NCBI GenBank assembly: GCA_946544555.1
Contig: CAMNMI010000001.1
Coordinates: forward strand, 1-30,822
Source of the DNA: an uncultured Rickettsiales bacterium
GTDB taxonomy: Bacteria > Pseudomonadota > Alphaproteobacteria > Rickettsiales > Deianiraeaceae
DNA length: 30,822 nt
Reading direction: 5' to 3'
Part shown: positions 30,772 to 30,822 of the stretch, piece after piece
Layout of the letters: each line of letters opens with the position of its first letter
How positions within the stretch are numbered: position 1 is the first letter of the stretch
Notes under the pieces: model-generated
What the model saw: the letters and a program-made list of their open reading frames with translations, nothing else
Told to the model about the DNA's origin: nothing
Database searches by the model: none
Program-made: the position numbers and the translations under genes

Positions 30772-30822
30772 GCGCGGCCGCAGGCCTTGACTTGTCAAGG
30801 GCGGAGGCGGTCGGCAGCGGCC
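30772..30822 (+). repeat. GC-rich family A structured repeat, copy A4 (cut by window end)
   Basis: The first 51 bp of the element, identical to A2 over this length (GCGCGGCCGC...CTTGACTTGTCAAG...GCAGCGGCC). It lies upstream of infC and continues beyond the window. Confidence 0.9.

Noticed and set aside
21074..30822. CRISPR array from regularly repeated family A elements
   Set aside because: Copies are kilobases apart, 116 bp long, separated by genes, and no cas genes are present.

Overview
The window is chromosomal DNA from an AT-rich alphaproteobacterium, most likely a host-associated lineage (Rickettsiales/Holosporales-like or a related gut clade). The case rests on family content: alphaproteobacterial-style GrpE, RecN, RNase III, IF-3, LepB and a Tat subunit, an isolated VirB4-type ATPase, a one-step prepilin-like protein, an LPS phosphoethanolamine-transferase-like enzyme and an outer-membrane beta-barrel. 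Placement below class level is inference. Almost no gene has a recognisable Shine-Dalgarno sequence. Many are preceded by near-consensus sigma70 promoters with a 15-16 bp spacer lying very close to the start codon.

Layout. 1-2.4 kb: the 3' end of metG, an NlpC/P60 peptidase and a convergent one-TM protein with a Q/N-rich tail. 2.4-7.3 kb: a degenerate phosphoglycerate kinase homologue, an EptA-like sulfatase-fold enzyme in an operon with a prepilin-like protein, and rnc. 7.4-10.8 kb: an unknown gene, two tandem paralogous lipoproteins, two parS-like palindromes, grpE and a shortened glutamine-synthetase-like gene. 10.9-18.8 kb: a virB4 homologue between two small membrane-protein genes, a membrane-anchored NAPE-PLD-like metallo-hydrolase, tRNA-Gln, a ParA-type ATPase and recN. 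18.9-24.3 kb: an outer-membrane protein, an A-type Fe-S carrier preceded by a promoter-hairpin-T7 unit (candidate small RNA or attenuator), a DUF4238-like gene, a small unknown gene, lepB, a Tat subunit and tRNA-Arg. 24.3-30.8 kb: more low-complexity one-TM proteins, unknown genes, an MFS transporter and infC.

Two families of GC-rich, highly structured interspersed repeats stand out against the AT-rich background. Family A is 116 bp, with four copies all in the same orientation. Family B is about 50-115 bp, with six copies, most with inverted terminal repeats. Two AT-rich orphan genes (21275-22177 and 25256-26203) each have an A element upstream and a B element immediately downstream, which suggests a cassette-like arrangement.

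The housekeeping genes act independently in translation (metG, infC, tRNAs), RNA processing (rnc), protein export and folding (lepB, tat, grpE) and DNA repair (recN). The accessory layer is mainly envelope-directed: lipoproteins, an outer-membrane protein, one-TM proteins with disordered tails, a pilin-like protein and an LPS-modifying enzyme.
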